DNA from: Pelomonas sp. CA6
Lineage (GTDB): Bacteria > Pseudomonadota > Gammaproteobacteria > Burkholderiales > Burkholderiaceae_C
Length of the DNA: 64,000 nucleotides
Direction of reading: 5' to 3'
Assembly (NCBI RefSeq): GCF_022549225.1
Contig: NZ_JAKZFD010000003.1
Coordinates: forward strand, 372,001 to 436,000
Shown piece after piece: positions 33,764-43,559 of the stretch. The translations under genes and the position numbers were made by a program. How positions within the stretch are numbered: position 1 is the first letter of the stretch; the number at the start of each line of letters is the position of its first letter. The notes below the pieces were generated by a model. That model saw nothing but the letters and a program-made list of their open reading frames with translations. It searched no databases and had not been told where the DNA came from.

Positions 33764-34456
33764 ATGCTGGACAAGTTGAAATCGCTGGACCTCAACGCCT
33801 GGTTCGCCGACGTCACGGAGCAGTTCCGCGGCCTCAATCCCAACGAGCCGGGCCAATGGCCGCCCGCGCCCAAGATCGCGACCTATGTGGCGGTGACGCT
33901 GGCTGCCGTGGTACTGGGCTGGCTGCTGTTGCTGTCCGACGAACAGTCGGCGCTGCAGGCCGAGCATGACAAGGAACCGCAGCTCAAGGAAAGCTACCGC
34001 AACAAGCTGACCCAGGCCGTCAACCTGCCCGAGCTGCGCAAGCAGAAGCGCCAGGTCGAGGAGTACGTGCTGCAGCTGGAAAAGCAGTTGCCGGGCAAGG
34101 CCGAGATGGACGCGTTGCTGTCCGACATCAACCAGGCTGGTTTGGGTCGCGGGCTGCAGTTCGAGCTGTTCCGCCCCGGGCAGGTCGCGGTCAAGGACTA
34201 CTACGCGGAACTGCCGATCTCGGTGCGTGTCTCCGGCCGCTATCACGATATTGGCGCCTTCACGGCCGATGTGTCGAACTTGTCGCGCATCGTCACCTTG
34301 CACGACCTCAATGTGGCCGTGGCGCAAGGCAAGGATGTGCCGGCCGGGCAATTGAGCATGGAGGCCACCGCGCGCACCTACCGCTATCTGGACCAGACCG
34401 AGATCGAGGACCAGAAGAAGGCCGCCGCCGCGGCGAAGAAGGGCAACAAGTCATGA
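33764..34456 (+). CDS. pilO: Type IV pilus assembly protein PilO
   Basis: 230 aa partner of PilN in the inner-membrane alignment complex. A cytoplasmic N-terminus (LNAWFADVTEQFRGLNPNEP) precedes the transmembrane segment IATYVAVTLAAVVLGWLLLL, a coiled-coil-rich stretch (YRNKLTQAVNLPELRKQKRQ) and the PilO periplasmic fold (YYAELPISVRVSGRYHDIGA, FTADVSNLSRIVTLHDL). It starts 9 bases after pilN and overlaps pilP as ATGA. The C-terminus is Lys/Ala-rich. Confidence 0.96.
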   Translation: MLDKLKSLDLNAWFADVTEQFRGLNPNEPGQWPPAPKIATYVAVTLAAVVLGWLLLLSDEQSALQAEHDKEPQLKESYRNKLTQAVNLPELRKQKRQVEEYVLQLEKQLPGKAEMDALLSDINQAGLGRGLQFELFRPGQVAVKDYYAELPISVRVSGRYHDIGAFTADVSNLSRIVTLHDLNVAVAQGKDVPAGQLSMEATARTYRYLDQTEIEDQKKAAAAAKKGNKS

Positions 34457-34989
34457 GCACGCGTCTGGCATCGGTGGCGGCGTTCGCGGCTTTGTCGCTG
34501 GTGCTGCCCGGTTGCAGCTCGGATGCCGACGAGCTGCAGCAATGGATGGAGCAGCAGCGGCGCGAAACGCGGACCACGGTCAAACCGCTGTCGCCGCCGA
34601 AGAAGTTTCTGCCCGAGGCTTATGGCGGGGCTCAAGTCGTCGACCCCTTCAGTCCGCAGAAGCTCACGGTGGCGTTGAAGCAGGAAGCGGCCCAGCCCAG
34701 TTCGCTGCTGGCCGCCGAGATGAGCCGGCGCCGCGAACCCTTGGAGTCCTATCCGCTCGATAGCATGTCCATGGTGGGCAGCGTGTATCGCGGCAAGGCG
34801 CGCTACGCGCTGCTCAAGGTGGACAGCCTGCTTTATCAAGTGAAGGTCGGCGACTACATGGGGCAGAACTTCGGGCGGATCACCAAGATCACCGAAACCG
34901 ATATTTCGTTGAGGGAAGTCGTCCAGGACGCTGCGGGCGAATGGATCGAGCGCACCAGTACCCTCCAGCTGCAGGAGACGGGACGATGA
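34453..34989 (+). CDS. pilP: Type IV pilus lipoprotein PilP
   Basis: 178 aa lipoprotein that connects PilN/PilO to the PilQ secretin. The signal peptide ends in the lipobox LVLPGC with Cys21. The N-terminal extended region (DELQQWMEQQRRETRTTVKP, then PPKKFLPEAYGG) is the PilN/O-binding part, and the C-terminal HR-like beta domain (LDSMSMVGSVYRGKARYALL-type, KVGDYMGQNFGRITKI) contacts PilQ. Both ends overlap neighbours by four bases. Confidence 0.96.
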   Translation: MSTRLASVAAFAALSLVLPGCSSDADELQQWMEQQRRETRTTVKPLSPPKKFLPEAYGGAQVVDPFSPQKLTVALKQEAAQPSSLLAAEMSRRREPLESYPLDSMSMVGSVYRGKARYALLKVDSLLYQVKVGDYMGQNFGRITKITETDISLREVVQDAAGEWIERTSTLQLQETGR

Positions 34990-37187
34990 ATGCAATACAG
35001 GAGAATGCCCGAATGACCCGTACACGTGCTGCCAGGGCTGTGCGCGGCCCCGACTGGCGGGCGCTGGCCTGCGTCGCGATGCTTGCGGTGTGGGCGCCGG
35101 TGCAGGCGATGGCGCAGAACCTGATCCGCTCCATCAGCAGCACGCAGCAGGCCGGTACCGAGGTCGTGCGCGTCGAGCTGACCCAGTCACTGACCGAATT
35201 GCCCCGGGGCTTCACGGTGCAGACGCCGCCGCGCATCGCGATCGATCTTCCCAATGTCGGCAACGGCATGGGGCGCAACTCGGTCGAGATCAATCAGGGC
35301 AATCTGCGCACGGCCAATGTGGCGCAGGCCGGCGATCGCACGCGCCTGGTGCTGAGTCTGCGCCAGGCCTCCAGCTACCGAGCCACCCTGGAAGACAAGG
35401 CGCTGGTGCTGGTGCTGGATCCGGCACCTATGCCCTCGACCGCCACGGCAAGCAGCGGCGGCCAGGCCGTGCAATTCGCGCCCAGCCAGAACGCGGCGAC
35501 CGCGATGCTGCAGGACATCGACTTCCGCCGTGGCGCCGACGGGGCCGGACGTGTCGTCGTCAACCTGCCCAGCAGCCAGGTCGGCGTGGACATCCAGCAG
35601 CAGGGCCAGTACCTCGTCGTTGAATTCCTGCGCAGCACGCTGCCGCCAGCGCTGCGCAAGCGCATGGACGTGACCGACTTCGGCAGTCCCGTTCATACCG
35701 TGACGGCCAGCCAGCAGGGCGACCGCGTTCGCCTGGTCGTCGAGCCCAAGGGGGCCTGGGAGCACAGCGCCTATCAGAGCGACAACCAGTTCGTGCTGGA
35801 AGTCCGTCCGCAGAAGCTGGATCCCAACAAGCTCACGCAGGGGCCGGGCTATGCCGGCGACAAACTGAGCCTGAACTTCCAGAACATCGAAGTGCGGGCG
35901 CTGCTGCAGGTGATCGCCGATTTCACCAACTTCAACGTGGTGACCAGCGATACCGTGACCGGTACCGTGACCCTGCGCTTGAAGGACGTGCCCTGGGACC
36001 AGGCGCTGGACATCATCCTGCAAGCCAAGGGCCTGGGACTGCGCAAGTCTGGCAATGTGCTGTGGATCGCGCCCAAGGACGAACTGAACACCAAGGAGAA
36101 GCTGGACCTGGAGGCCAAGGCCCAGATCGCCCAGCTCGAGCCGCTCCGCACCCAGTCCATCCAGCTCAACTACACCAAGGCCGAGGAAGTGGCCAAGGGG
36201 CTCACGGGACAGAGCTCGTCCGGGGGGACCTCGGGCGCGAACTCGACTCGCATCCTGTCTCCGCGTGGCAGCGTGATCTTCGAGCCGCGCACCAACCAGC
36301 TTTTCGTGACCGACATCCCGTCCAAGCTGGAAGAGATCCAGGCCATGGTGGCCAAATTCGACATTGCCGTACGGCAGGTGTTGATCGAAGCCCGCATCGT
36401 CGAAGCCGACGACAAGTTCGGCCGCAACCTAGGGGTGAAGCTGGGCGCCTCGGACTTCCGCGGCCTGCAGGGCGGTGTGCCCGGCTGGGGCGTGGGGGGC
36501 GGCAACTACGTCACCGTGGGCGGCAACTACAACGCCGTGGGCGGCCAGACGCTGCAGCTCAAGAAGGACGACTTCAAGTACAACGACACGCAGTTCGTCA
36601 ACCTGCCGGCCAACAGCATCAATGGCGTGAATCCGGCGAGCTTTGCGCTGTCGCTGTTCAGCGCGGCCGCGAACCGGTTCCTTAACCTGGAGTTGTCGGC
36701 CCTGGAGGCCGATGGGCGCGGCAAGATCGTGTCGAGTCCGCGTGTCGTGACGGCTGACCAGACCAAGGCCGAGATCGAGCAGGGCGAGGAAATTCCCTAT
36801 CTGCAAGCCTCCTCGTCGGGGGCGACGTCGATCTCTTTCAAGAAGGCCAGCATGCGCCTGGAGGTCACGCCGCAGATCACGCCCGAAGGCAATGTGATCC
36901 TGGACGTGCTGGTGACCAAGGACAGCCGCGGTGATGCCACGCCTTTCGGTCCGGCGATCAACACCAAGCGGGTGCGTACCCAGGTGCTGGTCGAGAACGG
37001 TGGCACGGTGGTGATCGGGGGCATCTTCACGCTGACCGACCAGGACAGTGTCAACAAGGTGCCCTTGCTGGGCGATGTGCCGGTTGTGGGACATTTGTTC
37101 CGCAACACCGCGCGCATCTCGAACAAGACCGAACTGTTGGTGTTCATCACGCCCAAGGTGGTGAGCGACCGGGTCAGCGCGCGTTGA
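34986..37187 (+). CDS. pilQ: Type IV pilus secretin PilQ
   Basis: 733 aa outer-membrane secretin for pilus extrusion. The signal peptide ends near VQAMAQN. AMIN domains in the N-terminal third (LTELPRGFTVQTPPRIAIDL, IDFRRGADGAGRVVVNLPS) bind peptidoglycan, then the STN/N0 region (NIEVRALLQVIADFTNFNVV), an N1 domain and the secretin domain (EIPYLQASSSGATSISFKKA, VPLLGDVPVVGHLFRN). The start overlaps the pilP stop as ATGA. A Gly/Asn/Val-rich stretch (NYVTVGGNYNAVGGQ) lies at about residues 505-522. Confidence 0.96.
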   Translation: MNAIQENARMTRTRAARAVRGPDWRALACVAMLAVWAPVQAMAQNLIRSISSTQQAGTEVVRVELTQSLTELPRGFTVQTPPRIAIDLPNVGNGMGRNSVEINQGNLRTANVAQAGDRTRLVLSLRQASSYRATLEDKALVLVLDPAPMPSTATASSGGQAVQFAPSQNAATAMLQDIDFRRGADGAGRVVVNLPSSQVGVDIQQQGQYLVVEFLRSTLPPALRKRMDVTDFGSPVHTVTASQQGDRVRLVVEPKGAWEHSAYQSDNQFVLEVRPQKLDPNKLTQGPGYAGDKLSLNFQNIEVRALLQVIADFTNFNVVTSDTVTGTVTLRLKDVPWDQALDIILQAKGLGLRKSGNVLWIAPKDELNTKEKLDLEAKAQIAQLEPLRTQSIQLNYTKAEEVAKGLTGQSSSGGTSGANSTRILSPRGSVIFEPRTNQLFVTDIPSKLEEIQAMVAKFDIAVRQVLIEARIVEADDKFGRNLGVKLGASDFRGLQGGVPGWGVGGGNYVTVGGNYNAVGGQTLQLKKDDFKYNDTQFVNLPANSINGVNPASFALSLFSAAANRFLNLELSALEADGRGKIVSSPRVVTADQTKAEIEQGEEIPYLQASSSGATSISFKKASMRLEVTPQITPEGNVILDVLVTKDSRGDATPFGPAINTKRVRTQVLVENGGTVVIGGIFTLTDQDSVNKVPLLGDVPVVGHLFRNTARISNKTELLVFITPKVVSDRVSAR

Positions 37188-37231
37188 TCGCGAAACGGGA
37201 GAGCGCGTCACTCGCGCATTGGAGTATCAAG

Positions 37232-40200
37232 ATGACGGTTTTGAAGTGGTTGCTGGCGGCTGCCCGACGGGCGGGCCTGGCCATGCTGATGCCGCTGGCG
37301 CTGGTCGCCTGCGGCGGCGGCGGCGGTGATGCAGGGGCCCCGGTGCTTGGGGGCGGCGATGGGACGCCCACGCCGCAGGCAGCAGACCTCGTGGTGGTGC
37401 TGAGTACCTCGGCGCTGCCGGTGGATGGCTCGAAAACGGCCTTGATCACGGTGACGGCGGTCGACGGCCAGCGCAACGCGGTCAAGGCGGTGCCGGTGTC
37501 CATGAGCGTGGACAGCGGTGGCGTGCTGACGCCCAGCGGCAAGGTCACCAATGACACGGGCAACGTTTCGGCGTCATTGACCATCGGCTCTGACCAGAGC
37601 AAGCGCACCATGACCGTCACGGTGACCAGCGGCTCCATCACCAAGACCGTCAAGGTCGATGTGGTCGACTCCGCGGTGTCCGGCAATGGCCCGACGCTGA
37701 CCGTCAGCCTGAGCTCCAACCAGATCACGCCGGCTATCCCGGCGACGGCCTTCATCACTGCGCGCTCGACCTCGGGCGCGCCGCTGGCCAATGTGGTGGT
37801 CACGGTGGGCACGGTGCGCGGCGGCCTGGTGAACCTGTCGGCGACGACGGCCATGACCGATGCCAGCGGCGTGGCCCGCGTGCAGATCGACGCAGGCAGC
37901 AGCGGCCTGACCGGTGCGGACGAACTCAGTGCGTCGGCGACGGTGGGCGGAGTTCAGATCAGCTCGACCATCGCCTTCTCGGTGACCGGTGCCAGCCCGA
38001 CGCTGTCTCTGGTGGCCGACAGCACCACGCTGAAGCTCTCCACCGGCAATGTCATGCTGCGAGCGCGGGTGCTGGACGAGAAGGGTGTCGCGGTCCCGGG
38101 CGTGACCGTCAAGTTCAGTTCGACGACCGGCAATGTGGCCCTCAGCGCCACGACCGCGCTGAGCAGCGCTTCGGGGGATGCCGTCACGACGATGTCGCCG
38201 AGCAAGGGCGGTGTGTCCGGCGCCGACACCTTGCAGGCGACCGCGACCGTCAAGGGGCGTGACCTGGTGGCCCAGGTCGGCGTGCAGATCGTTGGCGAGC
38301 AGCCCACGCTGACGATGACGCTGTCCAACTCGTCGATCAGCGTCGCCCAGCCCGCGCAGGTGCGCGTGCTGGTGCGCGACGTGGCCGGAGCCGTCGTGTC
38401 CGGCGCGCTGGTGTCCTTCAAGGCCGACAACGGCCTGCTGGCCTTCGACGCGGCCACCGCGCGGACGGATGCGACCGGTGTGGCCACCATCACCGCGGCT
38501 CCGCTGTCGGCAAGCACCAATGGCGCCGACCAACTGACAGCCTCGGCCACCGTGAATGGCATTGCCGTCACCACCCAGCAGGTGGTGCAGGTGGTCGCAG
38601 CCAATGCGCCCGGCGTGCCCTCGTTGCAGCTGGCGCTGAGCGTCAACTCCATCACCTCTGGTTCGCCCGCCACCGTCACGGCGACGCTGCTGGATGCGCG
38701 CGGCAATCCCGTGCCGGGTAGCGTTGTGAGCTTCACCGCCGTGCGCGGCCTCGGCAAGCTCAACGTCGGTACCGCGCTGACCGATGTCAGCGGCCGTGCC
38801 GTGGTGCAGCTGAGCCCGACGACGACGCAGTCGGCCGGTGCCGACGAGGTGGTGGCCTCGGTGCGCTATGCGGGCGTGGACCTGCAGGCCTCCAAGGGCT
38901 TCCAGATCCAGGCGACCAATGTCTCCATCGTCAGCTTTGTCCGCAATCCGGATCCGGGTCCGACGGTGCCGCTGAGCGCCTATGCGCAAACGCCGCTGCA
39001 GGTCACGCTGACCGGTGCCGGCGTGGATTCGCCGGTGAAGCTGTCGGTGTCCTCGTCCTGCGTGGCGCAGGGCAAGGCGACGGTGTCGCCAGCCAGCTTC
39101 ACGACCACCAGCAACAGCTACACCCTGCAGTACCGCGACAACGGCTGCGGCGCGCTGCAGTCGGCCGACCAACTGCAGCTGGTCATTGATGGCACCGCGT
39201 CCTCGCAAAACCTGACGCTGCCCATCGCGACGCCGGCCACTGCCAGCCTCGCCTTCGTGCAGGCCACGCCGGAGGTGATCTACCTGAAGGGCTCGGGCCT
39301 GACCGAGACCTCGGTGGTGACCTTCGAGGTGCGCGACGTCGCCGGCAATCCGCTGCCAGGGCGCGTCGTCGAGCTGCGCCTGCTGACCGGTGCGGGCGGC
39401 GTGACCATGGAAGGCCGTGGCGTGGAGTCGGTCAATCCGCCCTCCGCCTCGCCGTTCACGCAGAACTCCGATGCCGCCGGTCGCGTGTCGGTGCGCGTCA
39501 ATTCCGGCACCCAGCCCACGCCGATCCGTGTCCATGCGAAGCTGCAAGGCACCAACATCGCGACCGTGTCCAGCAACCTGACGGTGGCCGTTGGCCTGCC
39601 CTCACAGCTGAACTTCTCGCTGTCGCAGACCACGGTCAACATCGAGGGCGCCAATATCGACGGAACGACCAACAACTACGTGGTGATCGCTTCCGACCGA
39701 AATGGCAACCCGGTACCGGCCGGCACGACGATCAACTTCGTCACCGAGGGTGGCCAGGTCGAAGCCAGCAAGCAGATCCAGTTGGTCAGCGGGCTGGCGC
39801 GAGCCTCGTCCAACTTCCTGTCGGCCGAGCCGCGTCCGCTGGACGGCCGCATCACCATCGTGGCTTATGCACTCGGCGAAGAGTCCTTCATCGACCGGAA
39901 CGGCAACAACATCTGGGATGCCGGCGAGCCTTTCCAGGACTTGGGCAACATCTTCAAGGATCGCAACTTCGACGGCGTCTTCGACAGCGCGGTGGACGAG
40001 TACGTGCCAGTCGGGGCGAACAACAGCGGGCTTTGCTCTGCGCCGGGCGACACCTTGCTGGTTCGTGACGTCAGCATTCCGTCGATGGACGGCACCTGCG
40101 ACAACACCTGGACCGGCATGGGTCAGGTCTACGTGCGCCGCGCGGTGGAAACCGTGCTGTCGACCTCGATGGGTCGCCCGCTGTGGTTGTCCACGGGGAG

Positions 40201-40606
40201 CCACATCACGAAGACGGGAACGCCCATCCAACTGCGCACCACGGGTAACCCGGCTCCGACGCCCAGCTTCACGCCGGTTTCCTCGGGCGACACGGTCTGT
40301 CTCGCGTCGCCGGCGGTGGCCGGGTCGTTCAGCCTGATCGTGGCCGATGCCAACCCAATTCGCCTGAATCCGATGGCCGCGGGCACGGTGGTGACCGCAT
40401 CCACGCCGACGACTGGCCTGTCGGTGACCGCGTCGACGGGCACCTACACCGTGGCCAACACCTCCGAGGCGCCAGGCGTGCCGGTGTTCTTCTCGTTCGA
40501 TCCGACCAAGGCCACCAGCGGTGTGGTTTCGGTGAGCTTCAAGTCGCCCAGCGGCGCGACCACCACGGTGTCGATCAACGTGCGGATGGCTGCGACTTGC
40601 CCCTGA
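37232..40606 (+). CDS. Large Ig-like (Big_1-type) repeat lipoprotein
   Basis: 1124 aa surface or periplasmic lipoprotein. The signal peptide ends in LALVAC with Cys27, followed by GGGGG and a short flexible linker. About five tandem repeats of roughly 95-100 residues follow, each with a D-x-x-G-N-P-V-P-G-x-x-V-x-F type strand and a TDxSGxAxV turn (ALTDVSGRAVV, ARTDATGVATI), typical of invasin/intimin Ig-like domains. Two more Ig-like units lie in the C-terminal half. Between them an acidic EF-hand-like segment (DRNGNNIWDAGEPF, then DRNFDGVFDSAVDE, about residues 888-925) may bind calcium. GGAG precedes the ATG at 37232. It lies between pilQ and aroK and overlaps aroK. An adhesin or structural role is inference. 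Confidence 0.85.
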   Translation: MTVLKWLLAAARRAGLAMLMPLALVACGGGGGDAGAPVLGGGDGTPTPQAADLVVVLSTSALPVDGSKTALITVTAVDGQRNAVKAVPVSMSVDSGGVLTPSGKVTNDTGNVSASLTIGSDQSKRTMTVTVTSGSITKTVKVDVVDSAVSGNGPTLTVSLSSNQITPAIPATAFITARSTSGAPLANVVVTVGTVRGGLVNLSATTAMTDASGVARVQIDAGSSGLTGADELSASATVGGVQISSTIAFSVTGASPTLSLVADSTTLKLSTGNVMLRARVLDEKGVAVPGVTVKFSSTTGNVALSATTALSSASGDAVTTMSPSKGGVSGADTLQATATVKGRDLVAQVGVQIVGEQPTLTMTLSNSSISVAQPAQVRVLVRDVAGAVVSGALVSFKADNGLLAFDAATARTDATGVATITAAPLSASTNGADQLTASATVNGIAVTTQQVVQVVAANAPGVPSLQLALSVNSITSGSPATVTATLLDARGNPVPGSVVSFTAVRGLGKLNVGTALTDVSGRAVVQLSPTTTQSAGADEVVASVRYAGVDLQASKGFQIQATNVSIVSFVRNPDPGPTVPLSAYAQTPLQVTLTGAGVDSPVKLSVSSSCVAQGKATVSPASFTTTSNSYTLQYRDNGCGALQSADQLQLVIDGTASSQNLTLPIATPATASLAFVQATPEVIYLKGSGLTETSVVTFEVRDVAGNPLPGRVVELRLLTGAGGVTMEGRGVESVNPPSASPFTQNSDAAGRVSVRVNSGTQPTPIRVHAKLQGTNIATVSSNLTVAVGLPSQLNFSLSQTTVNIEGANIDGTTNNYVVIASDRNGNPVPAGTTINFVTEGGQVEASKQIQLVSGLARASSNFLSAEPRPLDGRITIVAYALGEESFIDRNGNNIWDAGEPFQDLGNIFKDRNFDGVFDSAVDEYVPVGANNSGLCSAPGDTLLVRDVSIPSMDGTCDNTWTGMGQVYVRRAVETVLSTSMGRPLWLSTGSHITKTGTPIQLRTTGNPAPTPSFTPVSSGDTVCLASPAVAGSFSLIVADANPIRLNPMAAGTVVTASTPTTGLSVTASTGTYTVANTSEAPGVPVFFSFDPTKATSGVVSVSFKSPSGATTTVSINVRMAATCP

Positions 40607-41190
40607 GGCTGGCGCTCGTCGGCATGCCCGGCGGTGGCAAGTCCACCGTCGGGCGTAACTTGGCGCGCCTGCTCGATGCGCCCTTCGTCGACAGCGACGC
40701 GGAGATCGAGCAGCAGCTGGGAGGCGAAACCATCAAGGCCTTCTTCGCCCGCAAGGGCGAGGAGGCCTTTCGCGATTTGGAGAGCCAGACGCTCGCGGCG
40801 CTGTTGCAGCGTCCTGGCGAACTGGTGCTGGCCACTGGCGGCGGCGCGGTGCTGCGCGAGCCCAACCGCGATTTGCTGCGCAAGCATGCCACGGTGGTCT
40901 ATCTGCGCTCGTCGCCCGACGAGCTGTTCCGCCGCCTCAAGCACGACACCCAGCGTCCGTTGCTGCAGGTGGCCAACCCTTTGGCCAAGTTGCGCGAGCT
41001 GTATGCGCAGCGCGATCCGCTGTACCGGCGCTGCGCCCACTTTGTGCTCGAGACCGGCCGGCCGTCGGTCCAGGGACTGACCAACATGATCCTGATGCAG
41101 CTGGAGTTGGGCGGACAGCTCGATCCCGCCCGCGTCGCCGCCACCGTTGGCGCGCGTGAAGACGCGCCGGCACGCCCTCCGCAGCACTGA
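40597..41190 (+). CDS. aroK: Shikimate kinase
   Basis: 197 aa enzyme phosphorylating shikimate in aromatic amino acid synthesis. Walker A is GMPGGGKST, the shikimate-binding DSDAEIE motif follows, and LATGGGAVLRE is the conserved glycine loop; RPLLQ carries the lid Arg. The start is TTG at 40597, inside the 3' end of the preceding lipoprotein gene. The next ATG (MPGGGKST) would remove the first beta strand, so TTG is preferred. The C-terminus has a short Pro/Ala/Arg tail. aroB follows after about 60 bases. Confidence 0.93.
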   Translation: MPLRLALVGMPGGGKSTVGRNLARLLDAPFVDSDAEIEQQLGGETIKAFFARKGEEAFRDLESQTLAALLQRPGELVLATGGGAVLREPNRDLLRKHATVVYLRSSPDELFRRLKHDTQRPLLQVANPLAKLRELYAQRDPLYRRCAHFVLETGRPSVQGLTNMILMQLELGGQLDPARVAATVGAREDAPARPPQH

Positions 41191-41249
41191 TCGTGTAGTG
41201 CCGGCCATGCGGGCGCGGCCTGCCTGCCGCAGCCCCGTACACTCAAGGC

Positions 41250-42362
41250 ATGAGCATTCCCAGTTCCGACACCACGGCCTGCGTGTACATCGCGCTGGAC
41301 GACCGCAGCTACGACATCCGCATCGCACCCGGTGTGCTGGACGCGCCAGCCAGCTGGCAAGGCTTGCCGCGTGGCGCATCGGCGGTGGTGGTCACGAACG
41401 AAACCGTAGCGCCGCTGTACCTGGAGCGCTGCCGCCAGCAACTTCGGGCCCATTACGCACGTGTCGACGCCGTGGTGTTGCCCGACGGCGAGCAGCACAA
41501 AGACTGGGACTCGCTGAACCGCATCGTCGACCATCTGCTGGCCACTGCTGCCGACCGCAAGACCGTGCTGGTGGCGCTGGGCGGCGGCGTGATCGGCGAT
41601 CTGACCGGCTTCGCCGCCGCCATCTACATGCGTGGCGTCCCCTTCGTGCAGGTGCCCACCACCTTGCTGGCCCAGGTGGATTCCTCAGTGGGTGGCAAGA
41701 CCGCGATCAACCACCCGCGCGGCAAGAACATGATCGGGGCCTTCTACCAGCCCGCGCGCGTGATCGCCGATCTGGACACACTGGACAGTCTGCCGGCGCG
41801 CGAACTGTCAGCCGGTCTGGCCGAGGTGATCAAGTACGGCCCGATCGCCGATCCGGACTTCCTGCTCTGGATCGAGGCCAACCTGGATGCCCTGCTGGCG
41901 CGCGACAAGGCGGCGCTGGCCCATGCCGTGAAGCGCAGCTGCGAGATCAAGGCCTGGGTCGTGGGGCAGGACGAGCGTGAGTCCGGGCTGCGCGCCATCC
42001 TCAACTTCGGCCACACCTTCGGCCACGCGATCGAGACCGGCCTGGGCTACGGCGAATGGCTGCACGGCGAGGCGGTGGGTTGCGGCATGGTGCTCGCTTC
42101 CGAACTGTCGGTGCGGCTCGGGCTGATGCCGCCGGACTTCGTGACCCGCATGCAGCGCCTGGTCGCGCGCGCCGGGCTACCCGTGCTCGCGCCTCGTCTG
42201 GGGCTGGACCGTTATCTGGCGCTGATGCGGGTGGACAAGAAGTCCGAGAGCGGCGAGATCCGCTTCGTCTTGATCGACGGGCTGGGCCGGGCCACGATGC
42301 GCGGCGCTCCCGACGAGCTGGTCGCGCAGGTCCTGGCGGCGCACAGCGAATCCAAGGCCTGA
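41250..42362 (+). CDS. aroB: 3-dehydroquinate synthase
   Basis: 370 aa NAD- and metal-dependent enzyme converting DAHP to 3-dehydroquinate in the shikimate pathway. Motifs are [32 protein letters not shown] (dinucleotide site), [21 protein letters not shown] and the metal ligands Glu in LAEVIKYG and His in [12 protein letters not shown] and EWLHGEAV. It is ATG-initiated and follows aroK, forming the usual aroKB pair; dgt starts 4 bases after its stop. Confidence 0.97.
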   Translation: MSIPSSDTTACVYIALDDRSYDIRIAPGVLDAPASWQGLPRGASAVVVTNETVAPLYLERCRQQLRAHYARVDAVVLPDGEQHKDWDSLNRIVDHLLATAADRKTVLVALGGGVIGDLTGFAAAIYMRGVPFVQVPTTLLAQVDSSVGGKTAINHPRGKNMIGAFYQPARVIADLDTLDSLPARELSAGLAEVIKYGPIADPDFLLWIEANLDALLARDKAALAHAVKRSCEIKAWVVGQDERESGLRAILNFGHTFGHAIETGLGYGEWLHGEAVGCGMVLASELSVRLGLMPPDFVTRMQRLVARAGLPVLAPRLGLDRYLALMRVDKKSESGEIRFVLIDGLGRATMRGAPDELVAQVLAAHSESKA

Positions 42363-42366
42363 ACCG

Positions 42367-43494
42367 ATGATGCGCGCGCCCTATGCCTCCCATCCGGCGC
42401 GCAGCCGCGGTCGCCGCCACCCGGAGGCTCCGGCGCCGACGCGCTCCGAGTACCAGCGCGACCGCGATCGCATCGTCCACAGCACCGCCTTCCGGCGCCT
42501 GGTCTACAAGACCCAGGTCTTTCTCAACCACGAAGGCGACCTGTTCCGCACCCGCCTCACCCATTCGCTGGAAGTGGCCCAGCTGGGGCGCTCCATCGGG
42601 CGCAGCCTGGGCCTGGACGAGGATCTGATCGAGACCATCGCGCTGGCTCACGACCTGGGCCACACACCCTTCGGTCATGCCGGCCAGGATGTGCTGGACG
42701 ACTGCATGAAGGCGCATGGCGGCTTCGAGCACAACCTGCAGTCGCTGCGCGTGGTGGACAAGCTGGAGCAGCGCTACCCCCCCTTCGACGGGCTCAACCT
42801 GAGCTTCGAGAGCCGTGAGGGCATCCTGAAGCACTGCCGACGCCACGACGCCGAGCGCATCGAGGCGCGTGAGCCCGGCGGCATCGCGGCGCGTTTCCTT
42901 CACGGCGGACAGCCCAGCCTGGAAGCCCAGTTGTGCAATCTCGCCGACGAGGTGGCCTACAACGCGCATGACGTCGACGACGGCGTTCGCTCCGGGCTCG
43001 TGACGCTGGAGCAATTGGAGCAGGTGCCGCTGGTTCAGCGTTTTCTGCGCGAGAGCCTGCAGGAGTACCCCGCCTTGCAGGGCAAGCGGCTGCTGGCCGA
43101 GACCATACGGCGCATGCTGTCGCAGCAGGTCTACGACATCATCGATGCGACGCGTCGCCTGCTGGACGACAGACAGCCGGGAACGCCCGACGAGGTCCGC
43201 CAGGCCGGGCCCTTGGTGGCCTTCAGTCCCGAAATGCGCCGCGCCAGCACCGAGCTCAAGCGCTTCCTGTTCGCCAACCTCTACCGCCATCCGCTGGTGC
43301 AGGAAAAGCGCCTGCGGGCGGAGCGGGTGCTGCGCGAACTGTTCCAGATCTATCTGAATGATCCCGGGCGTCTGCCGCCCGATTTTGCCGATGGCGAAGA
43401 CCATGCGCGCGCCTGCGCCGACTACATTGCTGGCATGACCGACCGTTTCGCACTGCGCGAGCATGAGCGGTTGACCGGGCAGAAGCTGCTCTAG
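42367..43494 (+). CDS. dgt: dGTP triphosphohydrolase-like HD protein
   Basis: 375 aa HD-domain phosphohydrolase of the deoxyguanosinetriphosphate triphosphohydrolase-like (type 2) group, which removes dNTPs as nucleoside plus triphosphate. The metal site is RLTHSLEVAQ with HD in ALAHDLGHTPFGHAG and a distal Asp in DEVAYNAHDVDDG. The Arg-rich N-terminus (HPARSRGRRHPEAPAPTRSE) is typical. It is 4 bases downstream of aroB. Natural substrate preference is not certain for this subgroup. Confidence 0.93.
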   Translation: MMRAPYASHPARSRGRRHPEAPAPTRSEYQRDRDRIVHSTAFRRLVYKTQVFLNHEGDLFRTRLTHSLEVAQLGRSIGRSLGLDEDLIETIALAHDLGHTPFGHAGQDVLDDCMKAHGGFEHNLQSLRVVDKLEQRYPPFDGLNLSFESREGILKHCRRHDAERIEAREPGGIAARFLHGGQPSLEAQLCNLADEVAYNAHDVDDGVRSGLVTLEQLEQVPLVQRFLRESLQEYPALQGKRLLAETIRRMLSQQVYDIIDATRRLLDDRQPGTPDEVRQAGPLVAFSPEMRRASTELKRFLFANLYRHPLVQEKRLRAERVLRELFQIYLNDPGRLPPDFADGEDHARACADYIAGMTDRFALREHERLTGQKLL

Positions 43495-43520
43495 CGCGGC
43501 CTGCTTCGGCGCTGGGGAAT

Positions 43521-43532
43521 AATGGGGTCAGA
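43521..43532 (+). repeat. Left RAYT-flanking inverted repeat (AATGGGGTCAGA)
   Basis: AATGGGGTCAGA here is the exact reverse complement of TCTGACCCCATT at 44310-44321 on the other side of the transposase gene. The left copy also starts a local hairpin GGGGTCAG/CTGACCCC (43524-43546, loop of 7), a REP-like palindrome. Confidence 0.85.
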
Positions 43533-43559
43533 TCAAACCTGACCCCGGGGCGCAATGCC

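Noticed and set aside
37680-38935. Direct repeats as a CRISPR-like array
   Set aside because: The repetition is at the protein level (Ig domains of ~300 bases), with diverged DNA and no spacers.
37574-39547. Long antisense open frame within the Ig-repeat lipoprotein gene
   Set aside because: His/Arg/Gly-rich composition and no homology; the sense frame has a signal peptide and domain repeats.
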